Source: Labilibaculum filiforme | GTDB lineage: Bacteria; Bacteroidota; Bacteroidia; Bacteroidales; Marinifilaceae | Direction of reading: 5' to 3' | DNA: 64,000 bases | Assembly: GCF_002843315.1 (NCBI RefSeq) | Contig: NZ_MVDD01000002.1 | Coordinates: 372,001 to 436,000 of the forward strand | Part shown: one piece after another, positions 1-9,550 of the stretch | Layout of the letters: each line of letters begins with the position of its first letter | How positions within the stretch are numbered: the first letter of the stretch is position 1 | The notes under the pieces: generated by a model | Database searches by the model: none | What the model saw: only the letters and a program-made list of their open reading frames with translations | Told to the model about the DNA's origin: nothing | Position numbers and translations under genes: made by a program

Positions 1-1998
1 CATTACTTGTGAGCCTGTCCAAACCGTTTCAGAAGCTGAGGCCACGAAAGTAATAACAGACACCTTCGATATAACCAAATTTTGGCCTTGTATTATCGTA
101 GCAGTTTCAGACCATCCGTCACTTGTATTTAATATCTGATCCAGAAATTCCTGTGTCAGCTCCATTTCATAAGATGTTTGGGCTGCATCGCTAAACTCCA
201 GCATGGCTTGTTCTCCCCAATTTGCATCATTAATCTGCATTTTTCCCGGAGTAGCTGATACGGTAAAATAGAATTTCAAGATTGACCCTGCCTGTACTCC
301 GTCAAAAGAAGGTTTGTAAAGACGAAAAGCTCCACCAGCATCTTCACTTGCCCATGATGCCAAATCATGAGTCTCATTCATAATTACTGTTTCTATACTA
401 CTAACACCAATTACTGAGATTGTGTATGAAATACTTCCTGTAGCAGAAATCAAAGTTAAATCGGTATTGCCGTTAGCCTTACTTGGAATAAAAACATACA
501 TAGTAGTTCCTTCAACAAAAGAACTAGTCGTATTACCATCCACTTTTACCTCTGTTAATGCGTCCCCATTTACTACATCAATCGAGAATATTTTACCCGA
601 ATTAATCTCCGTCTCGGAATCAGGAAGTATTGGAATATAGCAATAATCAGGACTATTTATAGTTATTGCGGAAGTGTTAACCGTTCCTCCGTTGCTCATG
701 GTCAATACCAACACACCTGTTGTGGCCAGCATTGGAACTTTAACGGTTATGCTTGTGCTGGATTCAGGACTTACATCAACGGTTAAATCATTCGCAAAAG
801 TGACAGATTTCACCAAGTCCAAATCAGTACCAGTAATTGTAATGTCGTTATTTGCATCGACCGGATTTGGTGTTATATCGGTTACGACCGATTTTGCCAA
901 TACAATAGCATCTGTGGATGCACTTTTACCGGAAGCAGTATTAAGAGCAAGCATTCCATCAATTGCATCATCAGGAATAGTAACGGTTATGCCAGTCCCA
1001 TCATAAGTGAATTCGGTTATTGCAGTTCCTCCTGCAAACTGCACCGAAGTTGTCAAATCAAGATCAGATCCTGAAATAAGCACTTCAAGTCCAGCTTTGT
1101 ACCGACTTACAGCAGCAATACTTAGTCCTGATGGAATAATGGTTGTTACAGATTCAGTGCTAACTACTTCAACACCGGAATAAGCCTTCAAAGTAATAGC
1201 ACCATCCTGAATATAAGCAGAACTTACTACCTCGATAGAGGTTGCGCTCATGCTTACAAAATCTTTAGCCACAACCGATGAATCTCCGGAAAAGATTACT
1301 TCTGAAACCAAATCTAGATTTACCCCACTAATCACTATATTATTACCCGCCTTAATTAGTGTTGGTGCGAAACTCGTTAGTACAGGCTGTGAAATGGTTA
1401 ATTCCAAATCCGAATACAATTGATTCTCATTTGCATCTTCAATGATGATCTTACCCGAAACAGCTTCTTTTGGTACTTTTAAAACTATTTCCTTACGAGA
1501 TTGAGATACAAAATTAGCCGAATCAACACTTGCACTTCCCTGAAAAACTACTTTTACAATGTTGTTTAGGTAATCGCCGCTAATTGTCACCTCTTCTCCT
1601 TCACGAACCGCGGTTTCAGTTGGAGAAATAGAGGTAATTGAGTAAGGTTCAGTATAGCCAATTTTTGATTTTGTTGTAATAGAACCTCCTTTATAGTTTA
1701 AAGTCACAAGACCTGGTCTAGCCTCCTGTGGCACTGTAATCGTAATTTCGGAGCTACTAAGCACTGTAATATTGGTAACCTCAATGTTATCCGGTAATAC
1801 AACAGATGAAACTAAGTCAAGATTTTCCCCTATAAAATGGATATCATTGCCACGTAAAACCGGACTAGGTCCAAATGAATATAGCTCAATCCTTCCACCA
1901 TTGTCATCGTCTTTGTCGCAAGAAGCCACAAATATACCAGCCAATAGTGTAATGCATATTAATGCTATACGTAATCGATTATATATTATATTTTCCAT
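1..1998 (-). CDS. IPT/TIG-repeat surface glycan-binding lipoprotein (3' end outside window)
   Basis: The reading frame is open from an ATG at 1998 to the left edge (666 codons), so the C-terminus is missing. The N-terminus is a lipoprotein signal with lipobox VASC (Cys27) followed by an acidic stretch (DKDDD), a pattern used for surface export in Bacteroidota. About five IPT/TIG-like Ig repeats follow (roughly residues 33-460); each opens with a Pro/Gly-rich turn such as ISPTE or ITPNP and continues to an ISGxxL-type strand. A C-terminal part without TIG features (from about 480) is probably the glycan-binding module. It starts 27 bp after the other binding protein and is the last visible gene of the mannan operon. 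Surface binding of mannan is inferred from position; the ligand is not readable from the sequence. Confidence 0.85.
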   Translation of the reverse strand, partial: MENIIYNRLRIALICITLLAGIFVASCDKDDDNGGRIELYSFGPSPVLRGNDIHFIGENLDLVSSVVLPDNIEVTNITVLSSSEITITVPQEARPGLVTLNYKGGSITTKSKIGYTEPYSITSISPTETAVREGEEVTISGDYLNNIVKVVFQGSASVDSANFVSQSRKEIVLKVPKEAVSGKIIIEDANENQLYSDLELTISQPVLTSFAPTLIKAGNNIVISGVNLDLVSEVIFSGDSSVVAKDFVSMSATSIEVVSSAYIQDGAITLKAYSGVEVVSTESVTTIIPSGLSIAAVSRYKAGLEVLISGSDLDLTTSVQFAGGTAITEFTYDGTGITVTIPDDAIDGMLALNTASGKSASTDAIVLAKSVVTDITPNPVDANNDITITGTDLDLVKSVTFANDLTVDVSPESSTSITVKVPMLATTGVLVLTMSNGGTVNTSAITINSPDYCYIPILPDSETEINSGKIFSIDVVNGDALTEVKVDGNTTSSFVEGTTMYVFIPSKANGNTDLTLISATGSISYTISVIGVSSIETVIMNETHDLASWASEDAGGAFRLYKPSFDGVQAGSILKFYFTVSATPGKMQINDANWGEQAMLEFSDAAQTSYEMELTQEFLDQILNTSDGWSETATIIQGQNLVISKVSVITFVASASETVWTGSQVM

Positions 1999-2025
1999 AA
2001 CTAAAATTCGTTTTTTGTTCGATTT

Positions 2026-3207
2026 TTATTTTTTAACATTAACAAGGCGAACATTATCAATCCATAATTTCAACCCGAATTCGGTAGTTGATTCGTTAAC
2101 ATCTCCAAACCACATTACATTTAAATTCTGAAGTTCATCAAAACTTGTAATCGCACGATCTGTTTCCGATTCATCCTTGCTATACTTAAAATCCGAAATT
2201 GGCATTGTTACAGTTATCCAACCATCAGTTGTATAATTCTCTGAAACACCATTATTACTATAAGGTTTCCAATGGTATTGAGCATCGGCTCCATCTACAT
2301 TATGACTGCCATCATTGTCAAACCAAATTAACATGGGTGTATCGTGCCATTCATGACAGAAATATTCAAATTTCAACACATAATCAGTCACTTCACCCAC
2401 CGAAACAAGAGGTTGTGCATCTGGATTTACATAAAACATTTGAATTGCATTAGATGGCCAGGCCCAAGCACCTGTTGCACCTTCAAAATTCACATACGAT
2501 CCATCAATTCCATCAACAGAATCAAAACCCGATAAGGACCAGGCATTCCATTCTGAAGTGTTTTCAGCATCAATAAAAATATCACTATCATCTCTGAAAA
2601 TAAAAGATGTGCGCCCTGTTCCATAATCATTAGTTACAGTAATGTAACCTTTCATCGCTCCATTCGGCACAATAGCTGTAATAGATTCAGCGGTAAAATC
2701 AACCACTTCAGCTAGTAAATTACCTGGAAACAAAACCTGTATATCGCCATCTGCTTTTGGAAAAAAGTACGAGCCGTAAAGGATTATTTCTGAGTCATCC
2801 CCAGCCCATTCGCAACTTACTGCTTTAATCGTTGGAGGAGTAATTTTAGTTGTAAAATCATAAACCAAACTTTTACCTGACAAAGTGGTTAAAGTCATCG
2901 TATTTGTAATTTCATTAGGAATTGATCCAGGAACCGTAACAATAATAGAAAATGAAGTTACGTAAGTTGGATTTAGCTTGGCTTGCTGATCATTAAAATA
3001 AATGGAAACAACATCCTGCAAATCTTTTCCTATTATAGTAATAGTTTGCCCCATTGAAGCACTAATCAGTAATGAGTCGGAAGCCGCTGCTTCGGTAGGG
3101 CGTACGTATTGAATGGACGGTGTGCCTCCATCGTCATCTTTATCACAGGCCGTAAAACCCAATGTTACTATAAATAGGAATGATAATATCTTTAGTATAT
3201 TTTTCAT
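2026..3207 (-). CDS. Surface glycan-binding protein, SGBP-B type
   Basis: A 393-residue lipoprotein with lipobox GFTAC (Cys21) followed by DKDDDGG, an acidic surface-export signal. Two IPT/TIG domains (about 35-115 and 122-205) precede a C-terminal beta-rich module (about 215-393) rich in Trp and Tyr, including ATGAWAWPS, CHEWHDTP and HWKPY. This layout matches the SGBP_B glycan-binding family first described for xyloglucan loci. It follows SusD by 57 bp in the operon. It should hold the polysaccharide at the cell surface beside the SusCD transporter. Mannan as ligand is inferred from the GH26 and GH130 genes of the same operon. Confidence 0.85.
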   Translation of the reverse strand: MKNILKILSFLFIVTLGFTACDKDDDGGTPSIQYVRPTEAAASDSLLISASMGQTITIIGKDLQDVVSIYFNDQQAKLNPTYVTSFSIIVTVPGSIPNEITNTMTLTTLSGKSLVYDFTTKITPPTIKAVSCEWAGDDSEIILYGSYFFPKADGDIQVLFPGNLLAEVVDFTAESITAIVPNGAMKGYITVTNDYGTGRTSFIFRDDSDIFIDAENTSEWNAWSLSGFDSVDGIDGSYVNFEGATGAWAWPSNAIQMFYVNPDAQPLVSVGEVTDYVLKFEYFCHEWHDTPMLIWFDNDGSHNVDGADAQYHWKPYSNNGVSENYTTDGWITVTMPISDFKYSKDESETDRAITSFDELQNLNVMWFGDVNESTTEFGLKLWIDNVRLVNVKK

Positions 3208-3264
3208 ATGCTTATTTTTTTCTAATCCTTAATTATTAGGAGTTTGCCATAGTTACGATACATT

Positions 3265-4995
3265 TTATTCACTATAATAATCAACTGCTCCTTCAAGTAA
3301 AATAGGCGCTTTTGTAGTTACCTCAGCAGGTAAACTAATGTACATTGATGAACTATTGAAAACTATATTATTAACACGTTCTCCATCCCATTCTCCAGTG
3401 TCAGTAGTTTCCCATCCGATTACATAAGAATTTCGATCGTTCTCAAGAACATATTTGTCAGCAGTGGATAATCCATCCAAATTGTTAGTGTTGAAATCAA
3501 ATTGATACAATTGGTCTCTTTTCATGCTATTCAAATATTCTATAGCAGCAGTGTTATCTCTATAGTAGTAACGTTTTATATCGTACCACGAATTTCCTTC
3601 AAAAGCAAATTCCTTGCGACGCTCTTTAATTAAATCAAGAAAGCTTAAAGGAGCTGAGACATTGTAGCCCGCACCCTGCGTATCCAATACTTTATTGATA
3701 TTTCCGATTGCTGTGGCATCTGATGTTGATTCGCCTAAACCCATTGTTGCTTCGGCATAAAGGAAGTAAACATCGGAAAGTCGCAGAATGTAAATATTGT
3801 TACCTGCATCCTGATTTGTACCTACTTGTCCTCCTGTATCAGCGGATTTACCAATAACATACTTTTTAATATGTGCTAACATCCCATTCGTTGATTCTAC
3901 CTGAGTATCTAAATCATCCGGATCGCGGTATGAGAATTGGTATGTATATCCACCATTGGCCTTGTCTAGATTCTCATAATAATCTCCATGAGTCATATAA
4001 GTCCATTTACGGCGGGCATCATTAGGCTGTTCATTAAAAAGTTCCTGCAGTGAAATAGTAGGTCCTTTTCCTGCTCCCCATGTTTGGTCTGCAATACGAG
4101 ATCCCCGACTCCAATTTACATTGCGTGCATTCCCGTCGCCATAACTTCCTACCATGCATTGAATAGAGAAAAGAGATTCAGAACTGTTATTCGCTTCTAC
4201 ATCAAACATCGAAGAAAAATTATCATACAAAGCAAGGTTCGATTCTTCAATTACCTGACGAGCATACTCCTTCGCTAAAGTAAAATAATCACCATTTGCC
4301 TCATAGGCTCCTCTGGTTATGTAAACTTTTGCCAACATACCTAAGGCCGACCATTTGGTTACACGTCCCTCTTCATCCGTATTTGGAAGAATACTTGCAG
4401 CAAACTCCAGATCTTCACACATAAACCTATATAGGTTTGATTGTGTATGTTTATTAACGTAAATATCGGCGACGTTTCCTGAAGTAATCAACTCTGTGGC
4501 ATTTTCAATAATAGGCGCTTCACCCCAATTTTCAGCAATATAATAGTAAGCTACAGCTCTCATGAAACGGGCTTCGCCGAGCGCTTTTTGAATTACATCT
4601 TCTGAAACACCATTTAGGCGTGCGGATGATGGCATGTCGTTTATAATCGAGTTAGAAAAAGATACCACACGGTATAAACCTTCCCAGCCAGTATTGTTAA
4701 ATTTATTACCAGCTCCAACCTGATTGTAATAAAACTGACCTTCGGCATCGTAGGTGTAATAAATATCACCTGCTAATTCGTCTCCTGCCAACCACATAAA
4801 TTGAGTGTGGAAATCCCACCAAACACTGCCATAAAGCGATGCCGTATTAGCCCTTACGTTGGACTCTGAAGTATAATAGTTTTCTGCAACGAGTGAATCC
4901 TGTGGCACCACAGTCAGAAAATCGTCACAACCACCCATTGTCATTACAACAATTAAAAAATATATGATTTTAAATAAATTCTTCATCTTCTTCAT
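3265..4995 (-). CDS. SusD/RagB-family outer-membrane lipoprotein (mannan locus)
   Basis: A 576-residue SusD homologue. Its signal ends in lipobox MTMGGC with DDFL after the Cys, typical of SusD. The N-terminal part carries the helical TPR-like scaffold (RFMRAVAYYYIAENWGEAP). The C-terminal part has the conserved RRKEFAFEGNSWYDIKRY element that marks the family. SusD forms the lid of the SusC channel and binds oligosaccharide for import. The gene starts 8 bp after the susC stop codon, so the pair is translated from one message. An ATG three codons downstream is an alternative start. Confidence 0.95.
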   Translation of the reverse strand: MKKMKNLFKIIYFLIVVMTMGGCDDFLTVVPQDSLVAENYYTSESNVRANTASLYGSVWWDFHTQFMWLAGDELAGDIYYTYDAEGQFYYNQVGAGNKFNNTGWEGLYRVVSFSNSIINDMPSSARLNGVSEDVIQKALGEARFMRAVAYYYIAENWGEAPIIENATELITSGNVADIYVNKHTQSNLYRFMCEDLEFAASILPNTDEEGRVTKWSALGMLAKVYITRGAYEANGDYFTLAKEYARQVIEESNLALYDNFSSMFDVEANNSSESLFSIQCMVGSYGDGNARNVNWSRGSRIADQTWGAGKGPTISLQELFNEQPNDARRKWTYMTHGDYYENLDKANGGYTYQFSYRDPDDLDTQVESTNGMLAHIKKYVIGKSADTGGQVGTNQDAGNNIYILRLSDVYFLYAEATMGLGESTSDATAIGNINKVLDTQGAGYNVSAPLSFLDLIKERRKEFAFEGNSWYDIKRYYYRDNTAAIEYLNSMKRDQLYQFDFNTNNLDGLSTADKYVLENDRNSYVIGWETTDTGEWDGERVNNIVFNSSSMYISLPAEVTTKAPILLEGAVDYYSE

Positions 4996-5003
4996 TTTTT
5001 AGT

Positions 5004-8000
5004 TTAAAATCCAACATTAATACCAAAAGTATAAGTACGAGGAGTTGGATAACGTCCCATATCAATATTTTGATACAATGCAGATTGGTTGTAAGCTCCA
5101 ACTTCAGGGTCGTAACCAGAATAGTTTGTCCAAGTAAAGACATTTTGAACTGTTCCATAAAACTTAACATTTGACAATCCGATGTATTTTAATGCAGATT
5201 TTGGAACACTGTATCCAAGAGTAATATTTGATATTCTTAAATAACTTCCATCTTCAATCCAACGATCACTCATTCGGGTGTTTCTGTTAAAATCGTTGGT
5301 TGAAGGACGAGGTATATTTGCCTCTGAGTTTAAAAGATAAGCATTACCCGATCCATCGGTTCCAACCTGAGCTCTGTTAACAACAGCTTTCGACTGATTA
5401 TCCCAAATTGAAGTCATACCTTCGGTTCTGAATCTGGAAAAATTTAACACATCGCCACCATAAACTCCACTTACTCCTACTGATAATTCTAAATTTTTGT
5501 AGCTAAAAGTGTTATTAAATCCGAATGTGAATTCTGGATTTGGATCTCCAATTACTGTTTGGTCATTGTCATCAATCACTCCATCAGAATTTAAATCCTG
5601 AAATTTAATATCGCCAACGTAAACACCTGTTTTCTGATTGTATAAATTGACATCAGAATTTCCAGGATCTTTAACTTGAACAGGAGAATTTAAGATATCT
5701 CCTTCATCGGTAAATAAACGGTCCGTTTTGTACCCATAATAGACTCCCATTGGTTGACCGACCATTATGGCTGTTGCTGTTTGGAATTCACTCCACCAAT
5801 CAAGATTTCCATAAATCACCTGAGAATCATCATTTAAGGCAATTACTTTATTTCTATTTACAGAAACAACAACATCAGTCGACCATTTAAATTTATCATT
5901 CGATAAGTTTACCGTATTTAAAGAGACTTCAACACCCTGGTTGCGCGTTTCACCAATATTAACAAAAGGTGCAGCAATTCCATTGTATTCATTTTCATCC
6001 CCTAAATAGGAAGGAATTGAAACTTGCATCAATAAATCTTTAGTAGATTTTCGATACATATCAACTGTTAGAGAAACTTTATTTTGAATAATTCCTAAAT
6101 CAATACCAGCATTGTACTGCTGCGATGCTTCCCATTTTAGCTTTGGATTGGATACATTGGCTAATCGGTATGCTGTTCCCAAAGGTGTTGTCATGGTATG
6201 CATAGCCGAACCGTATTTATAAGTACCAATATTGCTGTTGCCAACCATACCATATCCTAATCTTAACTTCAAATTACTAACCAAGTCAGAACTTTTAAGA
6301 AATGATTCCTGTGAAACTCTCCAAGCTACAGCTGCAGAAGGGAAATAACCCCATTTATTATCTGATCCAAACTTTGAAGATCCATCAGCACGGAAGGTTG
6401 CAGTTAATAAATACCTGTCGTCATAATTGTAATTAAATCGACTAAACACCGAAGAGCTGGTTGCTTCATCTTTCGATCCATCATTGGATACAAAAACACC
6501 ATCTTCTGTCATCACAAAAATATCATCTGTTGTAAATCCTTGTTTAATCAGTTGAGTTCCCTCCCATGCTGTTTTCGACATCTCTGCACCAGCCATGATA
6601 TTAAAACCATGTTTTTCGATCTTGAAATTGTAGGTTGCATAATTTTTCCACAACCAATAAACAGAATTATCTTCCCGCTGCATCATTTTATTGAGGTCGG
6701 ATGAAATTAGACCGAAATCATAAGTTGGTATAAAACTCTTGTTTTTGCTGCTAGATATATCGTATCCAAACTCACTTCGAATGTTCAGATTTTTAATCGG
6801 ATCGATTGATAAATACACATTTCCCATAGCTCGATTACGAACCAATGTGTTATTTTGCATTTTGGCCAGCCAAACAGGATTGTATTGAGAAGCTCCATTA
6901 ATATCACCAGGACCAGCCCAGCTGCCATCAAAGTTAAATACTGGTACCGAAGGCTGCATAGTTAAAGATTGCATAATTACACCATCTGTACCATCTTGAC
7001 GAGTTATCGTTTCGTCGGTATGGGTAACAGCAAGAGAAGCACCCATCTTAAGCCATTTACGAACTTCCCCATCTACATTAAGACGTGAGTTATAACGTTT
7101 AAAACCAGAACCAAATATGATTCCATCCTGATTCATGTATCCTACACTCGCGGCAAGTTTAAATTTTTCTGATCCTGCAGTTAATGATAATTGATGCGAT
7201 TGCAAAGGAGCAGTACGATAAATAGCATCTTGCCAATCGGTACCTTCACCCAGAACAGATGGATCCTTATACGCCTCATCAACTGTCTGTTGTGTGAATT
7301 TTCCAAGTTCAGTCTGGTATTGTGCATACTCTCTTAAGTTCATCAAGTCAAGCTTTTTAGCAACTTTTTGGAATGCCATGTAACCTTCATAGCTAATTTT
7401 TGCTTCACCAGCTTTTCCCCTACGGGTTTGAATGATTACCACACCATTAGCACCTGCGGCTCCGTATATTGCTGTAGCTGATGCATCTTTTAAAACATCC
7501 ATGGATACAATATCCGAAGGTGCAATAGTTGACAATGGATTAACTTTTGTTTGTCCACCAGTTCCACCAGCCCAGGCAAAACCACCAATTTCTGATCCTT
7601 CACCACTAAATGGAATACCATCAATTACATAGAGAGGTTCGTTAGAATTGTTGATTGATGAAGCTCCACGTATTCGAATAGAAGCGGCTCCACCGGGAGC
7701 TCCAGAGTTTTGAGTCACCTGAACTCCTGCTAATCTTCCTTTAAGCATTTGATCAGCATTAGAAATTGTCATTCCTTTTAGCTTATCGGTTGTCACAGAA
7801 CTTACAGCTCCAGTCAAATCACTTTTTTTCATCTTACCATATCCAATGACAACAACTTCATCCAAACCTTCAGTTTCGATTTCTAGCTGTGCATTACACA
7901 AAGTAAGATTGCTTACATCAATAATTTTGTCCTGAAAACCTATAAAAGAAAATACAAGTATTGCTTTCCCTTGTGGAACCACAAAACTATAATTTCCGTC

Positions 8001-8171
8001 CACATCACTAATTGTACCTTTTGTAGTACCTTTAATTACGACAGAAACCCCCGGCAAAGGAAGCTTTTGATCATCCGTTATTGTCCCGGTAATTGTTTTG
8101 TTTTGTCCGTATGCCAATTGCTGAGAACAAAACAAAAATATAATCGCCAAGATTTGTAGACTCTTGTTCAT
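5004..8171 (-). CDS. SusC/RagA-family TonB-linked outer-membrane transporter (mannan locus)
   Basis: A 1055-residue TonB-dependent transporter. Signal peptide residues 1-23 precede a carboxypeptidase-regulatory-like domain (about 27-112; GTITDDQKLPLPGVSVVIKG). The SusC hallmark LDEVVVIGYG then leads into the plug domain (about 118-230, including GASSINNSNEPLYVIDG), and the rest is beta-barrel ending in aromatic-rich strands. It imports oligosaccharides together with the adjacent SusD. It lies 194 bp downstream of the GH130 gene, in the same direction. No clear TAnnTTTG element is visible in that gap, so it is probably read from the GH26 promoter, but a separate start cannot be excluded. Confidence 0.95.
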   Translation of the reverse strand: MNKSLQILAIIFLFCSQQLAYGQNKTITGTITDDQKLPLPGVSVVIKGTTKGTISDVDGNYSFVVPQGKAILVFSFIGFQDKIIDVSNLTLCNAQLEIETEGLDEVVVIGYGKMKKSDLTGAVSSVTTDKLKGMTISNADQMLKGRLAGVQVTQNSGAPGGAASIRIRGASSINNSNEPLYVIDGIPFSGEGSEIGGFAWAGGTGGQTKVNPLSTIAPSDIVSMDVLKDASATAIYGAAGANGVVIIQTRRGKAGEAKISYEGYMAFQKVAKKLDLMNLREYAQYQTELGKFTQQTVDEAYKDPSVLGEGTDWQDAIYRTAPLQSHQLSLTAGSEKFKLAASVGYMNQDGIIFGSGFKRYNSRLNVDGEVRKWLKMGASLAVTHTDETITRQDGTDGVIMQSLTMQPSVPVFNFDGSWAGPGDINGASQYNPVWLAKMQNNTLVRNRAMGNVYLSIDPIKNLNIRSEFGYDISSSKNKSFIPTYDFGLISSDLNKMMQREDNSVYWLWKNYATYNFKIEKHGFNIMAGAEMSKTAWEGTQLIKQGFTTDDIFVMTEDGVFVSNDGSKDEATSSSVFSRFNYNYDDRYLLTATFRADGSSKFGSDNKWGYFPSAAVAWRVSQESFLKSSDLVSNLKLRLGYGMVGNSNIGTYKYGSAMHTMTTPLGTAYRLANVSNPKLKWEASQQYNAGIDLGIIQNKVSLTVDMYRKSTKDLLMQVSIPSYLGDENEYNGIAAPFVNIGETRNQGVEVSLNTVNLSNDKFKWSTDVVVSVNRNKVIALNDDSQVIYGNLDWWSEFQTATAIMVGQPMGVYYGYKTDRLFTDEGDILNSPVQVKDPGNSDVNLYNQKTGVYVGDIKFQDLNSDGVIDDNDQTVIGDPNPEFTFGFNNTFSYKNLELSVGVSGVYGGDVLNFSRFRTEGMTSIWDNQSKAVVNRAQVGTDGSGNAYLLNSEANIPRPSTNDFNRNTRMSDRWIEDGSYLRISNITLGYSVPKSALKYIGLSNVKFYGTVQNVFTWTNYSGYDPEVGAYNQSALYQNIDMGRYPTPRTYTFGINVGF

Positions 8172-8365
8172 AAAAAAATAGATTTAGATTTAAATAGTTA
8201 AATTTATTTACACATTACATTTTGTAATTGTATTTACCCATCATAATTATTTAACAATTATAAAACATCATAAGATTAGATACTGCGCATTATCTTGTCT
8301 TTACACATTAGGAGAATGGTATTTCACATAGCCTTTAAGTGGCTTAACTGAATATAATTACACTT

Positions 8366-9541
8366 TCATGAATTGAAATTTTTATTTATTAAGTCGTTAA
8401 TAGTATTTACAGATTTATGAGAGTGAAATTTATCTTGAGGCGAATTAATGCAATAGTCCAATAATTGATCTATTGTTGATGTTGCCACATGCATCCGTGT
8501 ATCTGAAGAAGCATAATAGATTTTTACACTAGCATCTTCATCAGCAATCCATCCACTCGAAAACACAACATTAGAGACATCTCCAATACGCTCTTCCTTT
8601 AAAGGCGCAATAAAATGACCATGAGGTTTATGGGTAATTATCCATGGCTTTTTCAAATCAGTCATAAACATGTATAATGTGTATCGAAGACCTGCTGCCG
8701 TATTTCGAACCCCGTGAGCCAAATGCAGCCATCCGCTATCGGTACGGATTGGGGCTGGTCCTAATCCGTTTTTCACCTCGTAAATGGTATGATAGGTTTT
8801 TGCATCAACAATCACTTCCTCTTTTACCTCCGAATTTTCAATTGTTTCAGACAAACCAAACCCAATTCCTCCGCCTTTTCCAGTATCAATAAATCCATCC
8901 TGAGGGCGGGTGAAAAATGCATACTTCCCCTCTATTAAATGCGGAAACAACACAACATTTCGCTGCTGGCCTGATGTCGATTTTAAATCCTCCAATCTCT
9001 CCCAGCAAACCAAATCTTTAGTACGTGCTATACCTGCCGCGGCAACAGCACTTGAAGTATCGCCATCGGGTGCGTTTGGATCTTTTCTTTCTGTACAAAA
9101 TATGCCATAAATCCAACCATCATCGTGTTGAGTAAGGCGCATATCATATACATTTGTATCTTCCTCTTTGGTTTGAGGCATACTTATGGGACGATCCCAA
9201 AACTTAAAGTTATCGATCCCGTTCGGGCTTTCAGCAATCGCGAAAAAAGACTTCCTGTCATTCCCTTCAACACGAACTACAAGCAGGTATTTACCATCTA
9301 TTTTTAAAGCGCCCGCATTAAAGGCGGCATTAAAACCAATACGCTCCATAAAAAAAGGATTGGTTTCTGGATTAAAATCAAACCTCCAGTGCAATGGTAC
9401 ATGTTCCCTTGTTACAATCGGGTTTGCATACCGATTGTATATTCCATTGGTACTAAACAGCTTTTCATTCCTACTTCCCAACAATTCTTCCTGTTTTTCA
9501 CGAATTAATTTTATTCGTTCTGCAAACAACTCTTTATTCAT
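8366..9541 (-). CDS. GH130 beta-mannoside phosphorylase (4-O-beta-D-mannosyl-D-glucose phosphorylase type)
   Basis: A 391-residue protein without signal peptide, so cytoplasmic. It closely resembles the Bacteroides fragilis mannosylglucose phosphorylase as I recall it: ERIGxNA, YLLVVRVEGNDRKSFFA, NVYDMRLTxHDDGW, RTKDLxCWERL, QRNVVLFP, TRPQDGFIDTGxGGGIG and YYASSDTRMHVATSTI. The probable catalytic acid is Asp133 in YDMR. The family reaction is phosphorolysis of Man-beta-1,4-Glc to mannose 1-phosphate and glucose. The alternative is the GH130_2 mannooligosaccharide phosphorylase group, which the overall length and motifs fit less well. It begins 9 bp after the GH26 gene. No mannobiose 2-epimerase is seen in the window to supply its substrate. 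Confidence 0.88.
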   Translation of the reverse strand: MNKELFAERIKLIREKQEELLGSRNEKLFSTNGIYNRYANPIVTREHVPLHWRFDFNPETNPFFMERIGFNAAFNAGALKIDGKYLLVVRVEGNDRKSFFAIAESPNGIDNFKFWDRPISMPQTKEEDTNVYDMRLTQHDDGWIYGIFCTERKDPNAPDGDTSSAVAAAGIARTKDLVCWERLEDLKSTSGQQRNVVLFPHLIEGKYAFFTRPQDGFIDTGKGGGIGFGLSETIENSEVKEEVIVDAKTYHTIYEVKNGLGPAPIRTDSGWLHLAHGVRNTAAGLRYTLYMFMTDLKKPWIITHKPHGHFIAPLKEERIGDVSNVVFSSGWIADEDASVKIYYASSDTRMHVATSTIDQLLDYCINSPQDKFHSHKSVNTINDLINKNFNS

Positions 9542-9550
9542 ACCAAAAGT

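Noticed and set aside
422-1006. Plus-strand frames opposite the IPT/TIG lipoprotein.
   Set aside because: The minus-strand frame is open throughout, with lipobox and repeated TIG units; the plus frames are shadows.
1-1900. Repeated segments resembling a DNA repeat array.
   Set aside because: They are divergent protein-level TIG repeats inside one coding frame; no conserved DNA repeat or spacer pattern as in CRISPR.
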